From positions 1 to 47,307 of the forward strand of contig JAJTDZ010000022.1 of the NCBI GenBank assembly GCA_021298245.1: a stretch of DNA of 47,307 bases. The letters are read 5' to 3'. Numbering within the stretch: position 1 is the first letter of the stretch; every line of letters begins with the position of its first letter. The notes under the pieces were generated by a model. The model worked only from the letters and a program-made list of their open reading frames with translations. It was not told where the DNA came from and ran no database searches. Origin of the DNA: Algoriphagus sp. (GTDB lineage: Bacteria > Bacteroidota > Bacteroidia > Cytophagales > Cyclobacteriaceae). A program made the position numbers and the translations under genes. Shown piece after piece: positions 14,880-23,596 of this stretch.

Positions 14880-16652
14880 ATGTCTAGTACAAAAGAATTT
14901 AACTGGGAAAACTTCGGTACCAAAGGGTTCGGAGAAGGCTATTCCAAAGAGCAACGCGCTCAAATGGAAGCGATGTATGCAGGTACATTAAGTGAAATTA
15001 CAGAAAAGGAAGTCATCAAAGGAGTAGTTGTTGGTGTCAATGACAAAGACGTAATCATCAATATTGGATTTAAGTCTGATGGATTAGTTCCTCTTTCTGA
15101 ATTTAGAGATGTGGCCAGTATCAAGCCCGGCGACGAAGTGGAGGTATTTATTGAAGAACAAGAAAATGCCTTGGGTCAACTGATCCTTTCTCGCAAAAAA
15201 GCCAAGATTGTAAAAGCATGGCAAGATATTGAAGGTGCATTGGAAAAAGACAGCATCATTGAAGGTCTTGTGAAGAGAAGAACCAAGGGAGGTCTGATTG
15301 TAGATATCTACGGAGTAGAGGCATTCTTACCAGGTTCTCAAATTGACGTGAAGCCTATTCGTGATTTCGATATCTATGTAGGCAAGAAAATGGAAGTTAA
15401 GGTGGTTAAGATCAACCACACCAACGATAACGTAGTTGTTTCTCATAAGGTATTGATCGAAAAAGACCTAGAGAAGCAAAAAGCAGAAATCTTGAATAAC
15501 CTTGAAAAAGGTCAAGTGCTTGAAGGAGTGATCAAAAACATGACCAATTTCGGTGTGTTTATCGACTTGGGAGGTGTAGACGGTCTTCTTCACATCACAG
15601 ACATTTCTTGGGGTCGTATCAACCATCCCGAGGAGGTATTGCATCTTGATCAAAAGGTACAAGTGGTGGTACTCGATTTTGATGACGACAAGAAGAGAAT
15701 TTCTTTGGGCATGAAGCAATTGAGCTCTCATCCATGGGATTCCTTGGCATCGAGCCTAGAAGTAGGTTCTAGAGTAAAAGGAAAGATTGTGAATGTGGCT
15801 GATTACGGAGCTTTCCTAGAATTGGCTCCAGGAGTAGAAGGATTAATTCACGTGTCTGAAATGAGTTGGTCTCAGCATTTGAGAAACCCAGCTGATTTTG
15901 TCAAGGTAGGATCAGAGATAGAAGCCGTAGTGCTCACGCTAGACAAAGAGGAGCGCAAGATGTCTTTGGGCATCAAGCAACTTACTGAAGATCCATGGAC
16001 CAAAGGAGACATGGCTACCAAATATGCAGCAGGAACTAAGCACAAGGGAGTGGTACGTAACTTGACCAACTTTGGCCTTTTCTTAGAATTGGAAGAGGGT
16101 ATCGATGGTTTGGTACACGTGTCTGATCTATCTTGGACTAAAAAAATCAAGCATCCTTCTGAATTTGTAAAGGTAGGGGATGAACTTGATGTCGCTGTGT
16201 TGGAGCTTGACGTGGAGAATAGAAAATTGGCTTTGGGCCATAAGCAATTGGAAGAAAATCCTTGGGATACTTTCGAGACCTTGTTCCCTGTAGGATCTGT
16301 GCATAAGTGTACCATCAATTCTAAGAACGATAAAGGCGCTGTCCTCGAACTTCCCTATGGTCTAGAAGGCTTTGCTACGGTGAAAAACCTAGAAAAGCAA
16401 GATGGCACTCAAGTGGAAGTAGGGGAAACGCTAGACTTTAAAGTTTCTGAGTTTTCCAAAGACGACAAGAGAATCGTTCTTTCCCATACAGCGACTTTCA
16501 AAGAAGAGGCAAAGGCACCTAAAAAAGCTGCAGCAGCTTCTAAAAAGAAAGAAGAAGTAAGTGCGGAACTTCCCAATGCTGCAGAGAAATCTACCCTAGG
16601 AGATATCGATGCTTTAGCAGAATTGAAAGAGAAAATGGAAGGTAAGAAGTAA
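14880..16652 (+). CDS. rpsA: 30S ribosomal protein S1
   Basis: A 590-residue protein with six S1 (OB-fold) RNA-binding repeats at roughly residues 44-107, 124-190, 211-280, 296-365, 383-452 and 469-535; repeats 3-5 carry the canonical NFGVFIDLGGVDGLLHITDISW-type sequence split as NFGVFIDL and GLLHITDISW. The C-terminal ~55 residues are a Lys/Ala/Glu-rich tail. S1 sits on the 30S subunit and binds mRNA; in Bacteroidota, where Shine-Dalgarno sequences are sparse, it is thought to be important for initiation. There is no Shine-Dalgarno sequence before its own ATG, and a 7-bp inverted repeat ends 9 nt upstream of it. A strong terminator follows at 16674. Confidence 0.96.
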   Translation: MSSTKEFNWENFGTKGFGEGYSKEQRAQMEAMYAGTLSEITEKEVIKGVVVGVNDKDVIINIGFKSDGLVPLSEFRDVASIKPGDEVEVFIEEQENALGQLILSRKKAKIVKAWQDIEGALEKDSIIEGLVKRRTKGGLIVDIYGVEAFLPGSQIDVKPIRDFDIYVGKKMEVKVVKINHTNDNVVVSHKVLIEKDLEKQKAEILNNLEKGQVLEGVIKNMTNFGVFIDLGGVDGLLHITDISWGRINHPEEVLHLDQKVQVVVLDFDDDKKRISLGMKQLSSHPWDSLASSLEVGSRVKGKIVNVADYGAFLELAPGVEGLIHVSEMSWSQHLRNPADFVKVGSEIEAVVLTLDKEERKMSLGIKQLTEDPWTKGDMATKYAAGTKHKGVVRNLTNFGLFLELEEGIDGLVHVSDLSWTKKIKHPSEFVKVGDELDVAVLELDVENRKLALGHKQLEENPWDTFETLFPVGSVHKCTINSKNDKGAVLELPYGLEGFATVKNLEKQDGTQVEVGETLDFKVSEFSKDDKRIVLSHTATFKEEAKAPKKAAAASKKKEEVSAELPNAAEKSTLGDIDALAELKEKMEGKK

Positions 16653-16673
16653 TTTTTACTTGACTTAAAGATA

Positions 16674-16704
16674 AAAACGCCAGCTTAGCTGGCGTTTTTT
16701 TTTT
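16674..16704 (+). terminator. rpsA intrinsic terminator
   Basis: AAAACGCCAGC (16674-16684), loop TTA, GCTGGCGTTTT (16688-16698) with a run of ten T from 16695. It begins 21 nt after the rpsA stop codon. Confidence 0.9.
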
Positions 16705-16760
16705 GCCTAGGAATTGGAATAGGATAAATAGAAAAAATAGATTTTTAGGATATAGGGAAT

Positions 16761-16789
16761 AAAAAAAGCACTTCAGTAGAAGTGCTTTT
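16761..16789 (-). terminator. tRNA-Cys intrinsic terminator
   Basis: On the minus strand AAAAGCACTTC (from 16789), a 4-nt loop and GAAGTGCTTTT (to 16764) followed by further T form a perfect 11-bp hairpin just after the tRNA 3' end. Confidence 0.85.
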
Positions 16790-16795
16790 AACTGG

Positions 16796-16866
16796 AGGTC
16801 GCGAGCGGATTCGAACCGCTGTACGAGGTTTTGCAGACCTCTGCCTAGCCACTCGGCCACGCGACC
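16796..16866 (-). tRNA. tRNA-Cys (GCA)
   Basis: A 71-nt tRNA on the minus strand. The acceptor stem pairs GGTCGCG (16866-16860) with CGCGACC (16803-16797), the discriminator is T, and the CCA end is encoded at 16795-16793. The anticodon loop is CTGCAAA, giving anticodon GCA (cysteine); the T arm contains GGTTCGAATCC. The T discriminator base agrees with cysteine identity. A TTTG-N19-TAAATTCG promoter lies just upstream and a hairpin terminator just downstream, so it is transcribed alone. Confidence 0.97.
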
Positions 16867-16878
16867 CTAACGGGAATG

Positions 16879-16909
16879 CGAATTTAGGGATAATCTTTTC
16901 TTCTACAAA
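16879..16909 (-). promoter_or_regulatory. tRNA-Cys promoter
   Basis: On the minus strand TTTG (16909-16906), a 19-nt spacer and TAAATTCG (16886-16879) match TTTG-N19-TAnnTTTG with one mismatch. The start would lie a few nucleotides before the tRNA 5' end at 16866. Confidence 0.55.
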
Positions 16910-17209
16910 TTGCTTCTAAGAGTTTTAGGTGGAGGGGTTTAAAACGGACTTGTTTTTACAGTAGGATCGAGTTGCAAATGAGGAGCCTTGGAGCTCAATT
17001 AACCTGTATGACAGAGAGGATTGGAGGGAAGAAGTTGAGAAAAAAAACAGTCCTTGAAGTGTAACGGTAGTGCGTGCTTAAAAAAATTACTATTTATAAT
17101 AATTCTAAATAATATTTTTACCTAAAAAACTACTGTAATCTATTGAAAAACAGCTTACTAATTGTTTAAAAATATAATTCTCAATCAATAGTAGAATACC
17201 TGTTTCAAG

Positions 17210-17240
17210 TTTGAAAAATTAACCTCTGATACTACCTTTG
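17210..17240 (+). promoter_or_regulatory. Promoter of the act-cox respiratory locus
   Basis: TTTG (17210-17213), a 19-nt spacer and TACCTTTG (17233-17240) match the Bacteroidota TTTG-N19-TAnnTTTG consensus at every fixed position, in an AT-rich context. The start near 17247 would give a leader of about 36 nt before actA. It is the best promoter in the window and probably drives actA through coxD. Confidence 0.72.
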
Positions 17241-17282
17241 CAGGGGTAAAAGAGTACCGTTACATCCATAATTAGCTATACT

Positions 17283-18548
17283 ATGTTTTCCAAACGCTCG
17301 TTAGTAGGAATTTCGCTGAATTTCTCGACACTGGCAGTGCTGTTTTTCATGTTGCTGGGATCCTCCGTCTATGCGGCTGATCCTGCAGTGGCTAGCAGTG
17401 ATGAGGCAATTGCTGCAGGTAAGACTGTATTTAATGCCAATTGCAAGCAATGTCACAAGCTTGATCAGAAAAACGTTGGTCCTGCCCTTAGAGGAATTAC
17501 CGATAGACAATCTATTGCCTGGGCAACAAAATTTATCCGAAACTCACAGGCTGTCATTGCTTCTGGAGATGCGTATGCTACGGCATTGTACAAGGAGTAC
17601 AACAATACCGTCATGCCCTCCCATGAATTTTTGAGTGATGGAGATTTAAATAATTTATTATCCTATATCGAGCACGGTGACAAGGTGGACCCTGCAGCTG
17701 CGGCTGCTGGAGCTCCTGCGGGTGATCAAGCTGCTCCTGGTGCAGGAGGGGGTATTCCCAACGAGTACTTAGCTATCATTTTAGGTGTTTTGGTATTTGT
17801 ATTGGTACTCATTTTAATCGTACTCGGATTGATTATTCGGGTATTGACCAATTACATTCAAAAACAAGATTTGCCTGAAGAAGACAAGGAATTTGTTTCT
17901 CAAAAAACTAATTTTTCAAAAATTCTAAAAAGCGATGCGGTTATTATTATAGTTACTGCACTCGTTGTTGCTTTTGTAGCCAAATCTGCGATTGACGGAC
18001 TCTATGGCGTTGGCGTTCAGCAGGGCTATGCGCCAGCACAACCTATTGCCTTCTCTCATGCCTTGCATGCAGGACAATACGAAATCGCATGTCAATACTG
18101 CCATACTGGTGTTGAAATCGGGAAATCTGCTAATATTCCTTCTGCCAACATTTGTATGAATTGCCACACCCACATTCAAAATGTGGGGGGAAAAGAAGGT
18201 GTTTCTCCAGAGATCCAAAAGATTTACAATGCAGTAGACAACAACCAGCCTATTGAGTGGGTGAGAGTTCACAATCTACCTGACCTGGCTTATTTCAACC
18301 ATGCACAGCACGTAGCCGTGGGAGGAATAGAATGTCAAACTTGCCATGGTCCTATTCAAGAAATGGAAGTGGTGGCACAGCACAGCACCTTGACCATGGG
18401 TTGGTGTATTGATTGCCACAGGCAAACGGAAATTGCCACAGAAGGCAATGCCTATTACGACAAATTGGTGCAGTTACATGCTTCCTCGAAAGATGCGCTT
18501 AAAGTAAAAGACATTGGAGGATTAGAATGCGCCAAGTGCCATTATTAA
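17283..18548 (+). CDS. actA: Alternative complex III subunit ActA: monoheme cytochrome c fused to pentaheme cytochrome
   Basis: A 421-residue exported multiheme cytochrome. A signal peptide covers residues 1-31; residues 40-132 are a class I cytochrome c domain with heme motif CKQCH (54-58) and likely axial Met111 in MPSH. After an Ala/Gly/Pro-rich linker two membrane helices lie at about 161-188 and 218-236. The C-terminal part has five CXXCH motifs at 270, 291, 351, 375 and 416, matching the pentaheme ActA core. It passes electrons from menaquinol oxidation to the terminal oxidase on the periplasmic side. It is the first gene of the act-cox locus. The added N-terminal heme domain makes six hemes instead of five. 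Confidence 0.92.
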   Translation: MFSKRSLVGISLNFSTLAVLFFMLLGSSVYAADPAVASSDEAIAAGKTVFNANCKQCHKLDQKNVGPALRGITDRQSIAWATKFIRNSQAVIASGDAYATALYKEYNNTVMPSHEFLSDGDLNNLLSYIEHGDKVDPAAAAAGAPAGDQAAPGAGGGIPNEYLAIILGVLVFVLVLILIVLGLIIRVLTNYIQKQDLPEEDKEFVSQKTNFSKILKSDAVIIIVTALVVAFVAKSAIDGLYGVGVQQGYAPAQPIAFSHALHAGQYEIACQYCHTGVEIGKSANIPSANICMNCHTHIQNVGGKEGVSPEIQKIYNAVDNNQPIEWVRVHNLPDLAYFNHAQHVAVGGIECQTCHGPIQEMEVVAQHSTLTMGWCIDCHRQTEIATEGNAYYDKLVQLHASSKDALKVKDIGGLECAKCHY

Positions 18549-18586
18549 TTCCGTAACCATTTGAAAATTCATTCCTAGAAATAAAA

Positions 18587-21500
18587 ATGAAGGAAACTAA
18601 AAAAACCTACTGGAAAGGGCTCGAGCAACTAAGCAATGATCCAGGCTATGTAAAGCATGCCGACAGTGAGTTTGCCGAATTGCCAAGTGCACTAAATGAA
18701 GACGGAAGCACTTCTCGAAGAGACTTTCTCAAGCTGATGGGCTTTAGTTTGGCAGCAGCCTCTTTGGCTGCCTGCGAAGCACCTGTGCGCAAAGCCATTC
18801 CTTATGTCAATAAGCCGGTCGATATCAATCCTTCCATTCCAAACTACTACGCCTCTACATTTTCTTCAGGTGGCGATTATGCCGCTGTAGTGGTAAAGAC
18901 CAGAGAAGGTCGCCCTATCAAAATTGATGGCAACGAACTATCTCCTGTTACCAAGGGAAAGGTCAATGCTTTGGTTGAAGCGTCTGTACTTTCCTTGTAC
19001 GATAAGCAACGATTGGCAGGTCCAATGATTTCTGGGGCTGCCTCCGATTGGGAAAAAGTTGATGCACAAGTAAAAGCTAGTTTGGCTTCTGCCGGTACAA
19101 TCAAAATTGTAACCAATACGCTGCTTTCTCCAAGTACAGAGAAGGTATTGCAGGAATTCAGTGCAGCCTTCGGGGGTGCAGAGGTGGTGTCTTATGATGC
19201 CATTTCCAACTTTGGAATCCACAAGGCGAGTGAACTTTTCTACGGTCAAGGACTCATCCCTTCATACCATTTTGATAAAGCCAAAACCATCGTTTCTTTC
19301 GGAGCAGATTTTCTAGGCACCTGGATTTCCCCCATTGAATTTGCTGGGGCCTATGCTAAGACAAGAAAAATTAGTAAGGAAAAGCCTGAAATGTCAAAGC
19401 ATTTTCAGTTTGAATCCAATCTTTCCCTTACAGGGGCAAACGCAGATTACCGAACTCCTATAAAAGCTTCTCAATCTGGATTGGCTGTTCTTGCACTTTA
19501 CAATGCACTTGCTACCAAAGCAGGAGTAGCTACGGTATCCGCTGCAAAAGTAGAGGTTGCTCATTTAGATCAGGCAGCTAATGAACTTTGGAATTCCAAA
19601 GGTGCTTCGCTTGTGGTATCAGGTTCCAATGATCCCCATGTACAAGTCGTTATCCATGCGATAAATGAATTGCTTGGCAACAACGGAGCAACCATAGATT
19701 TTTCCAATCCCGTTTACTATAGAAAAGGTAACGACGCCCGAATGGATCAATTCATCACCGAATTCAAATCGGGAAGTGTAGGTGGAGTAATTTTCTACAA
19801 TTGTAACCCAGTCTACGATCATCCTAGGGGTGCAGATATTGCGGCAGGAATTGCCAAAGCCAAACTAAGTATTGCCACCAATGGAACCTTAGATGAAACC
19901 TCCTCTTTGGTACAAATTGTGGCGCCAGATCATCATTTCTTAGAATCTTGGAATGATTTTCAGCCTAAAAAAGGACAATATTCCTTGTCTCAACCTACCA
20001 TTTCACCGTTGTTTAACACCCGTCAGGCTCAAGATTCTTTCTTGACTTGGGCTGGGTCTACAACTTCCTATTTTGACTATCTCCAAACGCAGTGGAACAG
20101 TACCTTGTTTACAACCTTGGGAGCTGGGCTTAGTTTTCAAGAATTTTGGGATAGGGCACTATTCAATGGAGTATTGAGTACAGTCACTGAGCCTAGTGTT
20201 GTTGCTCCAGTAGGAAATGTGACCGCCGCTGCTGCAGAAGTTTCCAAATCCTATCAGGCATCCAATGCAGGAGCTGAACTAGTGGTCTATGCCAAGGTGG
20301 GTATTGGAAACGGAACCTTTGCCAATAATCCTTGGCTTCAAGAGATGCCAGATCCTATCACCAAAGCTACTTGGGACAACTACCTGACCGTTTCGCAGAA
20401 GTGGGCCTCTGAGAATGGGGTCACTATGGTAGAAGAAAATACCAAAAAAGCTACCTTAACTGTAAACGGAAAATCTATTCAAGTACCTATTTTGGTGCAG
20501 CCTGGACAAGCCTACGGTACCTTTGGACTAGCTCTAGGCTATGGTCGTACCAAGGCAGGAAAGGTAGCCAATGGAATAGGTGTAAATGCTTACGACTTGT
20601 TATCCAGCACCAAGGGATTTGTTGCCTACGAGCTTACTTCCAAAGTAGAAGTAGCTGTGACGGAAGAACCCTATAAAATTGCGAGAACACAAACGCACCA
20701 GACCTTCATGGCTCGTGAAAATGTGATTCAAGAATCTACTTTGGCCGAGTACAAAAAAGATGCCTCTGCCGGTAGGTATAAACCTGAAATATACAAAGAC
20801 GGGGAATTTGTAAAGCCTTCCAAAATTTCACTTTGGAATGGACACAAATATAGCCAACACCATTGGGGTTTGGCCATTGATATGAACTCTTGTATTGGTT
20901 GTGGTGCTTGTACCGTAGCCTGTCAAGTCGAAAACAATGTGGCTGTGGTTGGCAAGCAAGAAGTGCTCAACCGTAGAGAAATGGCTTGGATTAGAATTGA
21001 TCGATACTATTCTTCTGATGCGGCAGCCGATGACTTAAGCGGTCTGGAAATAGCAGCAGAAAATCCTGAGGTTACTTTCCAGCCCATGATGTGCCAGCAG
21101 TGTAACAACGCTCCTTGTGAGACGGTTTGTCCGGTGGCTGCTACTACGCACTCTTCTGAAGGTCTCAATCAAATGACCTACAATAGGTGTATTGGTACTC
21201 GCTATTGTGCCAACAACTGTCCTTATAAAGTGCGTAGGTTCAACTGGTTTAAATACCATGACAACAAAGATTTTGCTGGAGTCAATATCACTCAAAACGA
21301 CGACTTGGGTAAAATGGTATTGAATCCTGATGTTACGGTAAGGGTGAGAGGAGTCATGGAAAAATGCTCCTTATGCGTGCAGCGTATCCAAGCAGGTAAA
21401 CTCACTGCCAAGCGTGAAAAACGCACCTTGGTAGATGGAGAAATCAATGTGGCTTGTGCTGTTGCTTGTCCTACCGATGCTTTGGTCTTTGGTGATATGA

Positions 21501-21667
21501 ACGACCCATCAAGTAAGGTGTCCAAGCTATTGAAAATCGAGGAATCAGACGATGCTAGCAAACAAGTAGGTGAAGAAAGAGCCTACCATGTGCTTGAGGA
21601 GATCAACGTTAGTCCTAACGTTTGGTACTTCACCAAAATCAGAAATAAAGAGAAAAACGAAGCGTAA
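18587..21667 (+). CDS. actB: Alternative complex III iron-sulfur subunit ActB
   Basis: A 1026-residue protein with a twin-arginine signal (SRRDFLKLMGF, about residues 43-53) ending in a lipobox-like SLAACEAP, so it is probably Tat-exported and lipid-anchored. Residues ~65-720 resemble a molybdopterin oxidoreductase fold; ActB homologs lack the cofactor. Residues ~765-1000 are a ferredoxin-like domain with cysteine clusters CIGCGACTVAC (near 768), CQQCNNAPCETVCP (near 836), CIGTRYCANNCP (near 867) and CSLC...CAVACP (926-960), consistent with three [4Fe-4S] and one [3Fe-4S] clusters as in characterised ActB. It lies between actA (38-bp gap) and actC (18-bp gap). Confidence 0.95.
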   Translation: MKETKKTYWKGLEQLSNDPGYVKHADSEFAELPSALNEDGSTSRRDFLKLMGFSLAAASLAACEAPVRKAIPYVNKPVDINPSIPNYYASTFSSGGDYAAVVVKTREGRPIKIDGNELSPVTKGKVNALVEASVLSLYDKQRLAGPMISGAASDWEKVDAQVKASLASAGTIKIVTNTLLSPSTEKVLQEFSAAFGGAEVVSYDAISNFGIHKASELFYGQGLIPSYHFDKAKTIVSFGADFLGTWISPIEFAGAYAKTRKISKEKPEMSKHFQFESNLSLTGANADYRTPIKASQSGLAVLALYNALATKAGVATVSAAKVEVAHLDQAANELWNSKGASLVVSGSNDPHVQVVIHAINELLGNNGATIDFSNPVYYRKGNDARMDQFITEFKSGSVGGVIFYNCNPVYDHPRGADIAAGIAKAKLSIATNGTLDETSSLVQIVAPDHHFLESWNDFQPKKGQYSLSQPTISPLFNTRQAQDSFLTWAGSTTSYFDYLQTQWNSTLFTTLGAGLSFQEFWDRALFNGVLSTVTEPSVVAPVGNVTAAAAEVSKSYQASNAGAELVVYAKVGIGNGTFANNPWLQEMPDPITKATWDNYLTVSQKWASENGVTMVEENTKKATLTVNGKSIQVPILVQPGQAYGTFGLALGYGRTKAGKVANGIGVNAYDLLSSTKGFVAYELTSKVEVAVTEEPYKIARTQTHQTFMARENVIQESTLAEYKKDASAGRYKPEIYKDGEFVKPSKISLWNGHKYSQHHWGLAIDMNSCIGCGACTVACQVENNVAVVGKQEVLNRREMAWIRIDRYYSSDAAADDLSGLEIAAENPEVTFQPMMCQQCNNAPCETVCPVAATTHSSEGLNQMTYNRCIGTRYCANNCPYKVRRFNWFKYHDNKDFAGVNITQNDDLGKMVLNPDVTVRVRGVMEKCSLCVQRIQAGKLTAKREKRTLVDGEINVACAVACPTDALVFGDMNDPSSKVSKLLKIEESDDASKQVGEERAYHVLEEINVSPNVWYFTKIRNKEKNEA

Positions 21668-21685
21668 TCATACTATTTATTCCCT

Positions 21686-23050
21686 ATGCAGGTTACTTCA
21701 TCCGTTCGCCAGCCCTTAGTTACCGGTGGTAAAACCTACCACGACGTGACACATGACGTGTCACGACAGGTAGAAGGTAAGCCAAGTAAATTGTGGTACA
21801 TGGCCTTCCTAACTGCTGCCAGTGTATTGGCTCTTGGTTCCATAGCCCTAGTGACTACCCTTTGGGAAGGGATAGGCACCTGGGGTCTCAACAAAACTGT
21901 AGGTTGGGCTTGGGACATCACCAACTTTGTGTGGTGGGTAGGTATTGGTCACGCAGGTACCCTGATCTCTGCGGTATTGCTCCTGTTTAGACAAAAGTGG
22001 AGAACCTCCATCAACCGTGCAGCAGAGGCGATGACCATCTTTGCGGTAATATGTGCCGCCATGTTTCCTGTGATTCACATGGGTAGACCTTGGGTAGGTG
22101 CCTATTGGGCCTTGCCATTGCCCAATACCTATGGATCCTTGTGGGTTAACTTTAACTCCCCTCTATTGTGGGACGTTTTTGCAATTTCGACTTATTTTTC
22201 CGTTTCCTTAGTGTTTTGGTACATAGGATTGATTCCTGATTTTGCCACCATTCGGGACCGAGCTACGGGATTACGAAGAAAGATTTACGGTGCACTTTCC
22301 TTTGGATGGGATGGCGCTGCCAAAACTTGGATGCGTTACGAATCTGTATCCTTGATATTGGCAGGTCTAGCCACGCCGCTGGTACTTTCTGTGCATACCA
22401 TTGTATCCTTTGACTTTGCCACTTCGGTGATTCCAGGTTGGCATACCACGATCTTCCCTCCTTACTTTGTTGCCGGTGCAATTTTTTCTGGATTTGCAAT
22501 GGTACTTACCTTGATGATTATTACCAGAAAAGTGTATAAGTTGGAAGATTACATTACAATAGGTCACATCGAGTTAATGAACATTGTAATCATCATTACG
22601 GGATCTATTGTAGGTATAGCCTACATTACTGAATTTTTCATCGCCTGGTATTCTGGAGTGGATGCAGAGCAGTATGCCTTTATCAACAGGGCTACAGGCC
22701 CTTACTGGTGGGCATATTGGTCCATGATGACATGCAACGTAATCTCTCCACAACTATTTTGGATCAAGAAAATCAGGACCTCCATTGTTGCCACCTTCCT
22801 TTTGTCATTGGTGGTGAACATTGGAATGTGGTTTGAGCGATTTGTTATTATTGTTACTTCACTACACCGAGACTACCTTCCTTCTTCTTGGGCCATGTTT
22901 TATCCATCTTGGGCGGATGTGGGAGTGTACCTATTCACCTTCGGTGTCTTTTTTACCTTCTTCTTCCTATTTGCCAAGTTTTTCCCAGTGATTAACATGG
23001 CAGAAGTGAAGTCTGTATTGAAATCTACTTCTGAAAAAGCACACAAATAA
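21686..23050 (+). CDS. actC: Alternative complex III membrane subunit ActC (NrfD-like)
   Basis: A 454-residue NrfD/polysulfide-reductase-type membrane protein with about ten helices, including the characteristic GHAGTLISAVLLLFRQKWRTSINRAAEAM split as GHAGTLISAVL and RTSINRAAEAM. In alternative complex III this subunit holds a quinol site and anchors ActB. A perfect 8-bp hairpin (CGTGACAC 21745-21752, GTGTCACG 21758-21765) lies in codons 20-27, where the encoded sequence repeats HDV. It is 2 nt from actD. The paralogous ActF lies three genes downstream. Confidence 0.95.
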   Translation: MQVTSSVRQPLVTGGKTYHDVTHDVSRQVEGKPSKLWYMAFLTAASVLALGSIALVTTLWEGIGTWGLNKTVGWAWDITNFVWWVGIGHAGTLISAVLLLFRQKWRTSINRAAEAMTIFAVICAAMFPVIHMGRPWVGAYWALPLPNTYGSLWVNFNSPLLWDVFAISTYFSVSLVFWYIGLIPDFATIRDRATGLRRKIYGALSFGWDGAAKTWMRYESVSLILAGLATPLVLSVHTIVSFDFATSVIPGWHTTIFPPYFVAGAIFSGFAMVLTLMIITRKVYKLEDYITIGHIELMNIVIIITGSIVGIAYITEFFIAWYSGVDAEQYAFINRATGPYWWAYWSMMTCNVISPQLFWIKKIRTSIVATFLLSLVVNIGMWFERFVIIVTSLHRDYLPSSWAMFYPSWADVGVYLFTFGVFFTFFFLFAKFFPVINMAEVKSVLKSTSEKAHK

Positions 23051-23052
23051 TT

Positions 23053-23583
23053 ATGGAAAGAGATACACATTTTATTTTGGGAGTGTACGACGATGAAGAC
23101 GTATTGCTTCATGCTGTTGAAAAAGTTAGAGGAAGTGGAGTGAAAATTCACGAGGTATATTCTCCCTATCCTGTGCATGGTTTAGAACATGCTTTGGGGT
23201 ATAAGCGAAGCAAACTACCTATCGCAGCCTTTCTTTTTGGAATGCTAGGAACAAGCTTGGCGCTCACCATGCAGTTTTACATGATGAAATTTGACTGGCC
23301 TATGATCATAGGAGGTAAAAATTACGCAGCCTTTCCAGACTTTGTTCCTGTTTCTTTTGAAATGACAGTACTCCTAGCTGCCTTTGGAATGGTCGGAGTG
23401 TTTTTGATTACTTCCAACCTTAAACCTTGGGCTCAACCTAGGATTTTTGACGTTAGAAGCACTGACGATAAGCACATCATGGCAATTGATTTAGCCAACA
23501 ATACCAGCTTGAAAGAAGATAAGATCAAATCGATTTTAACTTCCTCCGGAGCTACCGAAGTGAATAGAAAAAGTTTTGAATAG
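23053..23583 (+). CDS. actD: Alternative complex III subunit ActD (DUF3341)
   Basis: A 176-residue protein of the DUF3341 family, the ActD subunit. The N-terminal cytoplasmic part begins ERDTHFILGVYDDEDVLLHA and includes VYSPYPVHGLEHALG, a motif of the family; two membrane helices lie at about residues 56-76 and 97-118. It contributes structure at the cytoplasmic side of the complex. It begins 2 nt after actC, and its end lies just before the actE start. Confidence 0.93.
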   Translation: MERDTHFILGVYDDEDVLLHAVEKVRGSGVKIHEVYSPYPVHGLEHALGYKRSKLPIAAFLFGMLGTSLALTMQFYMMKFDWPMIIGGKNYAAFPDFVPVSFEMTVLLAAFGMVGVFLITSNLKPWAQPRIFDVRSTDDKHIMAIDLANNTSLKEDKIKSILTSSGATEVNRKSFE

Positions 23584-23596
23584 AAATTCTGGACAT

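Larger units (their letters stand above)
16867..17282. other. 416-bp divergent intergenic region before actA
   Basis: Holds the minus-strand tRNA-Cys promoter at its left end and the plus-strand actA promoter at 17210-17240. From about 17070 to 17220 it is strikingly AT-rich. A short open frame of 28 codons (16978-17064) has no supporting evidence. No other gene or RNA is apparent. Confidence 0.6.

Noticed and set aside
16978-17064. A 28-codon open frame upstream of actA
   Set aside because: No ribosome-binding or promoter evidence, basic low-information peptide, and lies between two promoters; chance frame is likelier.
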